Assembly: GCA_018656855.1 (NCBI GenBank)
Contig: JABHYP010000155.1
Span: 1 to 5,323 of the forward strand
DNA from: Candidatus Latescibacterota bacterium
Lineage (GTDB): Bacteria > Latescibacterota > Latescibacteria > Latescibacterales > Latescibacteraceae
DNA: 5,323 nucleotides
Reading direction: 5' to 3'
Within the stretch, counting starts at the first letter, position 1; each line of letters starts with the position of its first letter. The translations under genes and the position numbers were made by a program. The notes below the pieces were generated by a model. It made no database searches, was not told the origin of the DNA, and saw only the letters and a program-made list of their open reading frames with translations. Positions 1 through 5,323 of this stretch are shown here, in pieces.

Positions 1-115
1 GTGAAACTTGCGGAGAAGACTCCTGCTCCGGCTGCGAACATGCTGCTCCCATCGCAAGACCTGCCGATGCGGCTCCCGCTTTAAGCGCCCTACGCCTTGT
101 CAGTTTATTTGTCAT
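1..115 (-). CDS. Tat-exported protein, possible lipoprotein, N-terminal fragment (38 codons visible)
   Basis: This is the start of a gene that runs off the left edge, so its function cannot be named. The visible 38 residues begin MTNKLTRRRALKAG and form a Tat signal: a polar N-region, the twin-arginine block T6-R7-R8-R9, then a weakly hydrophobic Ala/Gly-rich stretch (residues 13-25). It ends in G23-A24-A25-C26 followed by a Ser/Gln/Glu/Pro-rich linker, as in lipoproteins. The lipobox is imperfect because position -3 is Gly rather than Leu or Val, so lipidation is likely but not certain. The ATG (positions 113-115) has GGAG at 125-128 on the minus strand, 9 bases away; the ATGs further upstream run into stops at once. 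It follows the TIM-barrel gene by 52 bases on the same strand and is probably co-transcribed. Tat lipoproteins in such clusters are often oxidoreductases or further TIM-barrel enzymes, but that is a guess. Confidence 0.8.
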   Translation of the reverse strand, partial: MTNKLTRRRALKAGAASAGLAMGAACSQPEQESSPQVS

Positions 116-167
116 TTGAATACACTCCATTTAAACATTTTTCATCCGTTGCAAAAGGAGATATGTA

Positions 168-1205
168 TTATTTGTAAATGGTAACGCCCACCTTTGCGGC
201 TGTTTCCTCGATAAACTTCTTCGCCTGCGGATATTGTTCCCGTGAAAGAAATTCCAGAAGAAACGCTCTGGGATATTTGAGGCGGCTCAAACGCGTAAGA
301 TATGTTTCATAATCCATCGTTCCCGTGCCGGGAATAACCCACGAAAAAGCCGGCAGCATCACCTGATCCCATTGAACATCTTTAGCATGCGCATACATTA
401 TATCCTCGCCAAAAAGATCAAAGCATTCGTTGACAAGCTCGGTGGTGCGGTAATAGGTATTCGGGTTCAGCATGTTCTGAGGATCAAGTGTTACCTTTAT
501 GCGGGGGTCGCCGACATCCTCCCTAAGCCGCACATGCGCCCTGGGATTGTTGATATTGGTCGGATTGATGGCCTCAACAGCCAGATTGACCTTGCTTCCC
601 GAAGTATCTCTGAGAATCTGCTTCATTGCTTCTACAGAAGCATCCCAGGCTTCTTTTGTCCAGTTGTCTTTGTGCGGAAGTGTGGGCCTTTCGGGATTAC
701 AACTCCCGGTATGAGTTACAATGAACGAAAGGTCGAGCCTGTCAGCAGTCTCAACCAGTTTGGCAACCTCCTTATTGATCCTCCTCCGCTCTGCCGGATC
801 GGGATGAATATTGTTAATACAGCGATGCAGTGCATAAAATAAAACATCATGCTCTTTGCACGCTGCTTTCACCTCTCTTACCGCAGAATCTGGAGCATCT
901 TTCCATTCCCCCCCTGCTTCTGCGGCAGTATATCCCAATTCACGTACTTTCTTAACCTTCTCGCCAATGCTTGTATCCTTGGAGTAATTAAGACCGTACG
1001 CAACACAACTGAGACGCACAGGCGTCGAGCCGGGAGCCAGGTCGCGTTTTACATCTTCGGGAGGGCTCCACGGAGTAAGAAAATCCTCTCCCCACGTTTT
1101 CGGCAGTGAATAAGCCTGAGCTTTAGATGAAACTGTTCCTAAAAGACCGCCTGTTGCGCCTGTTGCTGCCGCGATTGCTCGGCGTCGTGTCATATTTTTT
1201 GGCAT
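168..1205 (-). CDS. Tat-exported sugar phosphate isomerase/epimerase family TIM-barrel protein
   Basis: This 345-residue protein resembles the xylose isomerase-like TIM-barrel superfamily (AP endonuclease 2 fold; sugar isomerases and epimerases). It opens with a Tat signal: T6-R7-R8-R9, an Ala/Gly-rich core at 10-25, and a signal peptidase site after A29-Q30-A31, so the mature enzyme should act outside the cytoplasm. Barrel-strand motifs appear in order: LGYTAAEAGG near 90-99, VTHTG near 163-167, E211 in LAVEAINP, D241 in VTLDPQNML, H273 in YAHAKD and E318 in LLEFLS. By analogy with D-tagatose 3-epimerase, E211, D241, H273 and E318 are the likely divalent-metal ligands. The His that follows the Asp in that enzyme (DxxH) is Asn244 here. 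I chose the ATG at 1205 over an upstream in-frame TTG at 1250 because GGAGG lies 8 bases before it and the Tat motif then sits at the usual distance from the N-terminus. Substrate unknown; the fold assignment is secure, the exact reaction is not. Confidence 0.88.
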   Translation of the reverse strand: MPKNMTRRRAIAAATGATGGLLGTVSSKAQAYSLPKTWGEDFLTPWSPPEDVKRDLAPGSTPVRLSCVAYGLNYSKDTSIGEKVKKVRELGYTAAEAGGEWKDAPDSAVREVKAACKEHDVLFYALHRCINNIHPDPAERRRINKEVAKLVETADRLDLSFIVTHTGSCNPERPTLPHKDNWTKEAWDASVEAMKQILRDTSGSKVNLAVEAINPTNINNPRAHVRLREDVGDPRIKVTLDPQNMLNPNTYYRTTELVNECFDLFGEDIMYAHAKDVQWDQVMLPAFSWVIPGTGTMDYETYLTRLSRLKYPRAFLLEFLSREQYPQAKKFIEETAAKVGVTIYK

Positions 1206-1213
1206 TTGTGCAA

Positions 1214-1218
1214 CCTCC
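1214..1218 (-). promoter_or_regulatory. Ribosome binding site that sets the start of the TIM-barrel gene
   Basis: On the minus strand this reads GGAGG (within CCGGAGG), 8 bases before the ATG at 1203-1205. The alternative in-frame TTG at 1248-1250 has no comparable purine block upstream and would put 15 extra residues before the protein's Met1. This supports the shorter, 345-residue product. Confidence 0.75.
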
Positions 1219-1295
1219 GGTTTGATTTTATTCAAGATTTCAGAGTCCAAATTATGTAAATGCAGTATTTATAAAAAATGGTGAATAGTATTGAA

Positions 1296-1324
1296 TAAAT
1301 AATCCCCGTTACCATGTTAGTCAA
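1296..1324 (-). promoter_or_regulatory. Candidate sigma-70-type promoter for the Tat/TIM-barrel operon (weak)
   Basis: On the minus strand TTGACT (1324-1319) matches the -35 consensus at five of six positions. It is followed after 17 bases by TATTTA (1301-1296), which matches the -10 consensus at only three of six. It would start transcription roughly 80 to 90 bases before the ATG at 1205. The good -35 and the position favour it; the poor -10 is the weakness. Confidence 0.3.
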
Positions 1325-1410
1325 GGACTTTATTCATGTTTCTTCATCCCAGCCCTGATTTTTTATAATGACAATTTGTTGTTTCTCTTGATATGAAGAA
1401 TCTATACACA

Positions 1411-1433
1411 TTCAAATAGCAATAACGTTTGAA
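1411..1433. promoter_or_regulatory. Small inverted repeat, possible operator
   Basis: Perfect 6-base arms TTCAAA (1411-1416) and TTTGAA (1428-1433) are separated by 11 bases. The geometry, half-sites about 17 bases apart centre to centre, would suit a dimeric regulator between two divergent operons. Arms this short can arise by chance in A+T-rich DNA, and no regulator gene is in the window. Confidence 0.15.
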
Positions 1434-1551
1434 ATAAGAGTTTTTTGAATATAAATTTTATATAACAGGCTAATTGAACTATTATGTTTTAAATGTAAAT
1501 AATGAAATTATTCGCTTTTCGTTATTTTAAGAAACGACAAGGGAGTTTAAT

Positions 1552-1593
1552 ATGAAAAAATGTGAAAAAATATTAATTTTTTTCTGGAGATAA
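1552..1593 (+). CDS. Possible 13-residue leader peptide or gene relic
   Basis: A short open frame reads MKKCEKILIFFWR and then TAA. It is preceded by AAGGGAG (1539-1545), 6 bases before the ATG, which is a better ribosome binding site than expected by chance in this A+T-rich stretch. The peptide starts with Lys residues and then becomes hydrophobic (ILIFFW), like the first part of a signal peptide or membrane segment. It could be a translated leader, the remnant of a decayed gene, or chance. It lies 189 bases before the ABC ATPase start, and I see no attenuator-type hairpin between them. I lean towards relic or chance. Confidence 0.2.
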   Translation: MKKCEKILIFFWR

Positions 1594-1720
1594 CATAAAA
1601 AAGCTATTATATTAAAAGTTTAATAAAAAAAATTGAGAATTATTGAAACTCTTAGATAAATCAATCGTCTGAATGTATAATTATAAACTTGTTTGGATTA
1701 TCTTTAGTTATCCTGACTTT

Positions 1721-1749
1721 TTGATAAGAAATATTCATATTTCAATGAT
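1721..1749 (+). promoter_or_regulatory. Candidate sigma-70-type promoter for the ABC transporter operon
   Basis: TTGATA (1721-1726) matches the -35 consensus at five of six positions and is followed after exactly 17 bases by AATGAT (1744-1749), which matches the -10 at four of six, including the conserved A2 and T6. Transcription would start near 1756, giving a leader of about 27 bases with the ribosome binding site AAGGAG at 1769-1774. Position and spacing are good, but the region is A+T-rich, so chance matches are possible. Confidence 0.4.
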
Positions 1750-1782
1750 AGATTTTTACGACATCCACAAGGAGCAAACTGT

Positions 1783-2724
1783 ATGATTAAAATCCAGAAT
1801 CTAACAAAGTATTATGGTAACTTTCGTGCAGTAGACAACATTTCATTTGATGTGCGTGATGGAGAGATTCTAGGTTTTCTCGGTCCTAACGGTGCAGGTA
1901 AAACTACGACATTAAGAATGCTTACCTGTTTTATGCCGCCTACCGAGGGACAGATATTCTTCAATGATTTTACTGTCTACGATGACTCGTTGGAAATCCG
2001 GCGGATGGTTGGATATCTTCCGGAAAATGCCCCTTTATATGACTACATGAGTGTTAAGGAGTACCTTGATTATATTTGCGACCTTAGAGACATCGGAGGG
2101 GCAAAACGTACAGAACGTATGGATAAAATGGTTGAAATCTGCGGTCTTTCACCTGTGTTTGGAAGAAACATCGAGGAGCTTTCAAAGGGATATCGTCAGA
2201 GAGTCGGTATCGCTCAGGCAATGATTCACGAGCCTGATATACTCATTCTCGATGAGCCCACTGTCGGTCTTGATCCGAATCAGATTGTCGAAATCCGTAA
2301 TCTGATCAAGGAAGTTGGTAAAGAAAAGACAGTTATCCTTTCCACTCATATTTTAAGTGAGGTCGATGCCACTTGTGACAGGGTTGTCATTATTTCCTCC
2401 GGTGAAATTGTTGCTGACGGCTCACCTGCAGCGCTTCGTGGAGAAATGGCCGGAGAATCGTATGTCAGCCTCGAATTAAAGGGGAATGTCTCTGGTGTCG
2501 AGGAAGCTTTTTCAGTTATTCCGGGAGTGGAGAAGATTACAGTATCTCCCGACAATGATGAAATTGCTACTAGAATAGGGATAAATGTAATGAAAGGCTA
2601 TGATGTTCGTGAAAACGTATTCAAAACAACTGTTAATAAAGGCTGGACTATCTTTGAGATGCACCAGGAAAAGAAAAATCTTGAAGATGTATTCCGTCAA
2701 CTCACACAATCACAGGAGGGCTGA
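1783..2724 (+). CDS. ABC transporter ATP-binding protein, GldA-like (ABC-2 type)
   Basis: This 313-residue protein is the cytoplasmic ATPase that should drive the permease encoded next. All nucleotide-binding elements are visible in order: an aromatic A-loop at Y10/Y11, Walker A GPNGAGKTT (34-42), Q-loop region GYLPENAPLY (77-86), signature LSKGYRQR (133-140), Walker B ILILDEP (153-159) with catalytic E158, D-loop GLDP (162-165), and H-loop H189. The Q-loop carries Glu81 where Gln is usual, and the signature is LSKGY rather than LSGGQ; both are familiar in the GldA-like branch of ABC-2 ATPases. Residues from about 220 form a C-terminal extension ending in NLEDVFRQLT, typical of this branch. 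The ATG has AAGGAG 8 bases upstream. It is first in the operon, with only 5 bases before the permease gene. The ATPase role is certain; the substrate is unknown, and membership of the GldA group rests on motif wording and neighbours. Confidence 0.95.
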   Translation: MIKIQNLTKYYGNFRAVDNISFDVRDGEILGFLGPNGAGKTTTLRMLTCFMPPTEGQIFFNDFTVYDDSLEIRRMVGYLPENAPLYDYMSVKEYLDYICDLRDIGGAKRTERMDKMVEICGLSPVFGRNIEELSKGYRQRVGIAQAMIHEPDILILDEPTVGLDPNQIVEIRNLIKEVGKEKTVILSTHILSEVDATCDRVVIISSGEIVADGSPAALRGEMAGESYVSLELKGNVSGVEEAFSVIPGVEKITVSPDNDEIATRIGINVMKGYDVRENVFKTTVNKGWTIFEMHQEKKNLEDVFRQLTQSQEG

Positions 2725-2729
2725 CATAG

Positions 2730-3440
2730 ATGAATAAGGTGGTACCAATATTTCGGCGGGAAATATCCTCATATTTCTTTTCACCGGTGGCATATATTGT
2801 CATTTCAGTATTTCTTCTTATCGTCGGATGGTTCTTTTCCAGCGAACTTTTTCTTGCCAATGAAGCCTCATTGAGGAGTGTTTTCAGCTTCACTCCGTTT
2901 GTTTTTATTTTTTTTATTCCAGCAATAACAATGCGGCTTATGAGCGAGGAGCAAAAAAGCGGAACAATTGAACTATTGTTTACAATGCCCATCAGCGATA
3001 TAGACATTGTGCTCGGGAAGTACCTTGCCGGTCTTGGATTGTTGATGGCGGCGCTGGCGTTTACATTCCCGTATGCGTTAACCGTGATGTTTTTCGGGGA
3101 ACCGGATATGGGCATGTTAGTTTCAGGATACCTTGGACTGATTCTCATGGGAGCATCGTATGTTGCGATAGGAATGTTTGCTTCAACAGTCTCTAAAAAC
3201 CAGGTAGTGTCGTTTATCATTGCTTTTTTTATCATTTTCTCTCTCTTCATGTTAAACAAGTTTCTCATACTTATACCTCCGCGACTTGTGCCGGTTTTTC
3301 AATACCTCAGCATAGATTATCATTTTGAAAATATCAGCCGCGGAGTCATTGATTCCCGTGATATCGTTTATTACCTGTCACTTATTGTTTTTATGCTGTC
3401 GCTGGCAAAGCTCTCACTTGAGAGCCGTAAATGGAGTTAA
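2730..3440 (+). CDS. gldF: ABC-2 type transporter permease, GldF-like
   Basis: This 236-residue integral inner-membrane protein is the permease partner of the ATPase just upstream. Hydrophobic segments suggest six membrane helices, near residues 18-38, 51-68, 98-121, 128-151, 158-180 and 210-230. Between helices 2 and 3 the segment EEQKSGTIELLFTMPIS (73-89) is the conserved cytoplasmic stretch of GldF-type ABC-2 permeases. Near the C-terminus SRGVIDSRDIVYYLS (203-217) is another family hallmark. The length is that usually seen for GldF-like subunits. AGGAGGG (2714-2720) overlaps the end of the ATPase frame and lies 9 bases before the ATG, so the two genes are probably translationally linked. 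In Bacteroidota gliders GldF works with GldA and GldG; outside that group homologues occur in non-gliders and the transported substrate is unknown. The symbol means homology, not proof of gliding. Confidence 0.92.
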   Translation: MNKVVPIFRREISSYFFSPVAYIVISVFLLIVGWFFSSELFLANEASLRSVFSFTPFVFIFFIPAITMRLMSEEQKSGTIELLFTMPISDIDIVLGKYLAGLGLLMAALAFTFPYALTVMFFGEPDMGMLVSGYLGLILMGASYVAIGMFASTVSKNQVVSFIIAFFIIFSLFMLNKFLILIPPRLVPVFQYLSIDYHFENISRGVIDSRDIVYYLSLIVFMLSLAKLSLESRKWS

Positions 3441-3453
3441 GGGGGGCTAAGCC

Positions 3454-5061
3454 ATGAAAAAATTAAATACTTCAACTATTATTTCAATTGCCTTTATTGC
3501 CGGTATCCTTATAATGGTCAATGTCATCGGTATCCGGTATTTCTTAAGAGCGGATCTCACCAGTTCAAAGATGTACTCTCTTTCAAAGGCATCGAGAGAT
3601 ATCGTTGCCAATGTAGAGGATCAAGTACTTGTTAAGGCGTATTTTTCCCGAAATATTCCCGGCCAGTACGGGAGAGTAGAACGATACCTGCGTGATATGC
3701 TCGCTGATTATAAAGCGTATTCACATGGTCATTTTGATTATGAATTCATTGACCCTGGAAGTGAAGAGAAGCTTGAAGAGGAAGCCCAGAGTTTCAATAT
3801 TCCTCCCATGCAGGCGCGATCCATGGCAAGCGACAAGATGGAAATTGTTAAAATATATATGGGACTTGTCTTTATATATGGCGATAGAAGAGAAACTATT
3901 CCCGTGGTCACCAGCTCTGCAAATCTAGAGTATGAAATTACCAGTCTCATCCACCGGCTTACAACGATAAGAAAACCCATTCTCGGCATTGCTTCGACAG
4001 GTACGGCGGAGCAATCAGCAAGCCTTCAGAATCTGCACGAACAGTTTGTCAGAATGTATGACATGCGGTCGATTGATTTAAATGAAACCATTGATTCGGC
4101 TATCGATGGAGTATTAGTGCTCGCTCCGAGACAGCCTTTTACCGAATGGCAGCTTTTCAATCTTGATCAGTATATTATCAACGGCGGAAAAGTGGGCATG
4201 TTCATGAGTTCCTACATAGCCGACCTGCAGAGAAGTATGCAGATTATGTTAAATAATCTCAATGTCAGCGAATTTTTAAATAATTACGGGATAGGGCTCG
4301 GAGAAGATGTGCTTATCGATGCCAATGCAGCAATGGTAACAATGCAAAGAAAGGAAGGATTATTTAACATCAGCATGCCGGTCCGTTTGTATTACCTTCC
4401 TTCTATAAATAATTTCAACAGCGAAAACGTTATTACCCGTGAGTTGCAGCAGGTACAAACCTACTTCCCCTCTTCGGTGGATACGACACTGGCCCGGGAA
4501 AAAGGATTTGAAATTGAAGGATTGATGTATACCTCTGAGGTTTCGGGACGCAAGACGGGGCGGGTTCTGATGATGGATCCCTCAACGCCGATGACCAAGG
4601 ATGATTTTAATGATAAACACATCCCTATTGCAGCAATTGTTAAAGGCAGATTTACTTCTTATTTCAAAGAATCCGGGCCACCGAAAAAACCCGGTGGTGA
4701 GGAGGGTGAGGAAGAGGATTACAATGGGCCGTTTATAACCGATGCTGAAAGCGAAAACAGACTTTTGCTCGTGGGCGATGGATTTATGGCTCTAGACCAG
4801 TACGCGCAAAATCCGCAAGACCTGGTATTTATCCAGAATACGGCGGACTGGCTCCTTCAGTCCGAAGATTTGATTACTATCCGTTCAAAACAAATTCCCA
4901 TGAGGCCGTTACGTTGGATGGAGGGTGATATTCCCCAGGTCGTGATAAGTCTCACAAAATGGGGGAACCGTTTCGGACCTGTGATTATTGTAATAATATT
5001 TGGAATTGTGCTCTGGCAGATACGCCGGGTACGTAATAAAGCGCTCATGGCAAGCAAATAA
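3454..5061 (+). CDS. gldG: GldG-like ABC transporter auxiliary protein
   Basis: This 535-residue protein belongs to the GldG family of auxiliary components of ABC-2 transporters. It has one membrane helix near the N-terminus (about 8-30) and one near the C-terminus (about 508-522, followed by basic residues), so the large middle part should face the periplasm. After helix 1 comes the family hallmark LRADLTSSKMYSLSKAS (31-47), then an N-terminal domain to about 155. A second domain follows, with LAPRQPFTEWQLFNLDQYI (223-241) and GGKVGMF, resembling the flavodoxin-like fold of this family. LLLVGDGFMALDQ (437-449) and the stretch to DWLLQSEDL are also typical. A linker at about 407-424 is Pro/Lys-rich and then strongly acidic. 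The start has a G-run (GGGGGG at 3441-3446) 7 bases before the ATG, a somewhat unusual ribosome binding site. The gene sits 13 bases after the permease gene. Its molecular role is not established even in gliders. Confidence 0.92.
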   Translation: MKKLNTSTIISIAFIAGILIMVNVIGIRYFLRADLTSSKMYSLSKASRDIVANVEDQVLVKAYFSRNIPGQYGRVERYLRDMLADYKAYSHGHFDYEFIDPGSEEKLEEEAQSFNIPPMQARSMASDKMEIVKIYMGLVFIYGDRRETIPVVTSSANLEYEITSLIHRLTTIRKPILGIASTGTAEQSASLQNLHEQFVRMYDMRSIDLNETIDSAIDGVLVLAPRQPFTEWQLFNLDQYIINGGKVGMFMSSYIADLQRSMQIMLNNLNVSEFLNNYGIGLGEDVLIDANAAMVTMQRKEGLFNISMPVRLYYLPSINNFNSENVITRELQQVQTYFPSSVDTTLAREKGFEIEGLMYTSEVSGRKTGRVLMMDPSTPMTKDDFNDKHIPIAAIVKGRFTSYFKESGPPKKPGGEEGEEEDYNGPFITDAESENRLLLVGDGFMALDQYAQNPQDLVFIQNTADWLLQSEDLITIRSKQIPMRPLRWMEGDIPQVVISLTKWGNRFGPVIIVIIFGIVLWQIRRVRNKALMASK

Positions 5062-5076
5062 AAGGGAGGTCATGTA

Positions 5077-5323
5077 ATGAAAAACAAAACGCCGCTTATT
5101 CTTGGGAGTATCTTTATTCTTCTTGTTATTGTTTTTCTTATAACTTCATACAATCCTCCTGATAAATCTAAAGGCGCGACACAATTATTTGATGGTGATA
5201 AACCCACAATTGATAAAATTGAACTAATGAGCATGAGAAACGGGCATATTGTTGTGGAGAAAATAAACGACGTCTGGGACATCACCGTACCTTTCAAGTA
5301 CAAGGCGAGCGATATTGATGTTA
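5077..5323 (+). CDS. Membrane-anchored protein resembling DUF4340 family, N-terminal fragment (82 codons visible)
   Basis: The gene runs off the right edge. The visible 82 residues begin MKNKTPLILGSIF and show a short basic N-terminus, one hydrophobic segment at about 6-23 that would act as an uncleaved anchor or signal, and then a polar region. That region contains IDKIELMSMRNGHIVVEKINDVWDI (residues 45-69 in part), followed by a Pro and K-x-x-A-x-D-x-x-V. This pattern of a beta-rich repeat with a central Trp is what DUF4340 proteins show at their start. The ATG is preceded by AGGGAGGT (5063-5070), with a 6-base gap, and follows the GldG-like gene by 15 bases. DUF4340 genes commonly follow gldG-like genes in such operons, which supports the call. 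The product probably sits in the inner membrane facing the periplasm and works with the GldG-like protein. No function is established. Confidence 0.78.
   Translation, partial: MKNKTPLILGSIFILLVIVFLITSYNPPDKSKGATQLFDGDKPTIDKIELMSMRNGHIVVEKINDVWDITVPFKYKASDIDV

Larger units (their letters stand above)
1206..1782. other. A+T-rich divergent intergenic region
   Basis: These 577 bases lie between the two divergent operons and must hold the promoters of both. The stretch is visibly richer in A and T than the flanking genes, with many A- and T-runs (for example around 1555-1580 and 1620-1632). I found no convincing gene longer than 13 codons, no tRNA-like fold and no GC-rich hairpin followed by a T-run that would mark a terminator. 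Small dyads are present: TTCAAA/TTTGAA arms at 1411-1416 and 1428-1433, ATATAAA/TTTATAT around 1449-1463, and TATTAAA/TTTAATA at 1610-1625. The last two consist only of A and T, apart from a central AG in the last, and are expected by chance in such DNA. Confidence 0.7.

Noticed and set aside
154..176. AAAGGAGAT before an ATG on the plus strand
   Set aside because: The spacing to the ATG is only about 2 bases and the frame stops after four codons. It lies at the 3' end and downstream edge of the minus-strand gene.
372..842. Open frame of 156 codons on the plus strand
   Set aside because: It lies wholly inside the TIM-barrel gene on the opposite strand, which has clear family motifs, a Tat signal and a good ribosome binding site. 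The plus-strand translation shows no recognisable motif.
1206..1250. Longer form of the TIM-barrel gene starting at the TTG at 1250
   Set aside because: The TTG has no good ribosome binding site, while the ATG at 1205 has GGAGG at 8 bases and places the twin-arginine motif at residues 6-9.
1364..1369. Perfect TATAAT on the plus strand
   Set aside because: The hexamer at 17 bases upstream (TCTTCA) is a poor -35, and the site is over 400 bases from the ATPase start. It is expected by chance in A+T-rich DNA.
1610..1625. TATTAAA-AG-TTTAATA dyad followed by an A-run, as a terminator
   Set aside because: The stem is made only of A-T pairs with a 2-base loop, and neither upstream gene points towards it, since both operons diverge from this region.
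1676..1681. Second TATAAT on the plus strand, nearer the ATPase gene
   Set aside because: The only good -35-like element upstream (TTGAAA at 1643-1648) is 27 bases away, too far for a normal promoter. TTGATA/AATGAT at 1721-1749 is the better pair.
2702..3268. Open frame of 188 codons on the minus strand
   Set aside because: It is antisense to the permease gene, whose six hydrophobic segments and GldF-type motifs leave no doubt. The antisense product has no recognisable domain.

Overview
The window holds two divergent gene clusters separated by about 580 bases of A+T-rich, apparently non-coding DNA. It looks like an ordinary chromosomal region of a Gram-negative (diderm) bacterium. No mobile element, CRISPR array, tRNA or rRNA is visible.

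Left, minus strand (positions 1205 down to 1): two genes in tandem, both starting with a twin-arginine (Tat) signal peptide. The first, complete, encodes an exported TIM-barrel protein of the sugar phosphate isomerase/epimerase (xylose isomerase-like, AP endonuclease family 2) superfamily. The second begins 52 bases further on and leaves the window after 38 codons. It has a Tat signal followed by a Cys that may be a lipidation site. The pair suggests periplasmic or membrane-anchored carbohydrate processing, but the substrate cannot be read from the sequence.

Middle (1206-1782): a divergent intergenic region with A- and T-tracts, one plausible sigma-70-type promoter for the right-hand operon (TTGATA, 17 bases, AATGAT), a weaker candidate for the left-hand operon, small dyads, and a 13-codon open frame with a good ribosome binding site that may be a leader peptide, a gene relic or chance.

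Right, plus strand (1783 to the end): a tight four-gene operon with gaps of 5, 13 and 15 bases and a clear Shine-Dalgarno before each gene. The products are an ABC ATPase of the GldA-like type, a GldF-like six-helix ABC-2 permease, a GldG-like auxiliary protein anchored at both ends, and the start of a membrane-anchored protein resembling the DUF4340 family. Homologues of GldA/F/G are needed for gliding in some Bacteroidota, but the same cassette with a DUF4340 gene occurs in many non-gliding bacteria, where its substrate is unknown. The ATPase would power the permease, while GldG and the DUF4340 protein probably work on the outer face of the inner membrane.

Organism: strong GGAGG-type ribosome binding sites and a recognisable -35/-10 pair argue against a typical Bacteroidota genome. 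The combination of Tat-exported TIM-barrel proteins with a Gld-like cassette would suit another FCB, PVC or candidate-phylum diderm. This placement is inference only.
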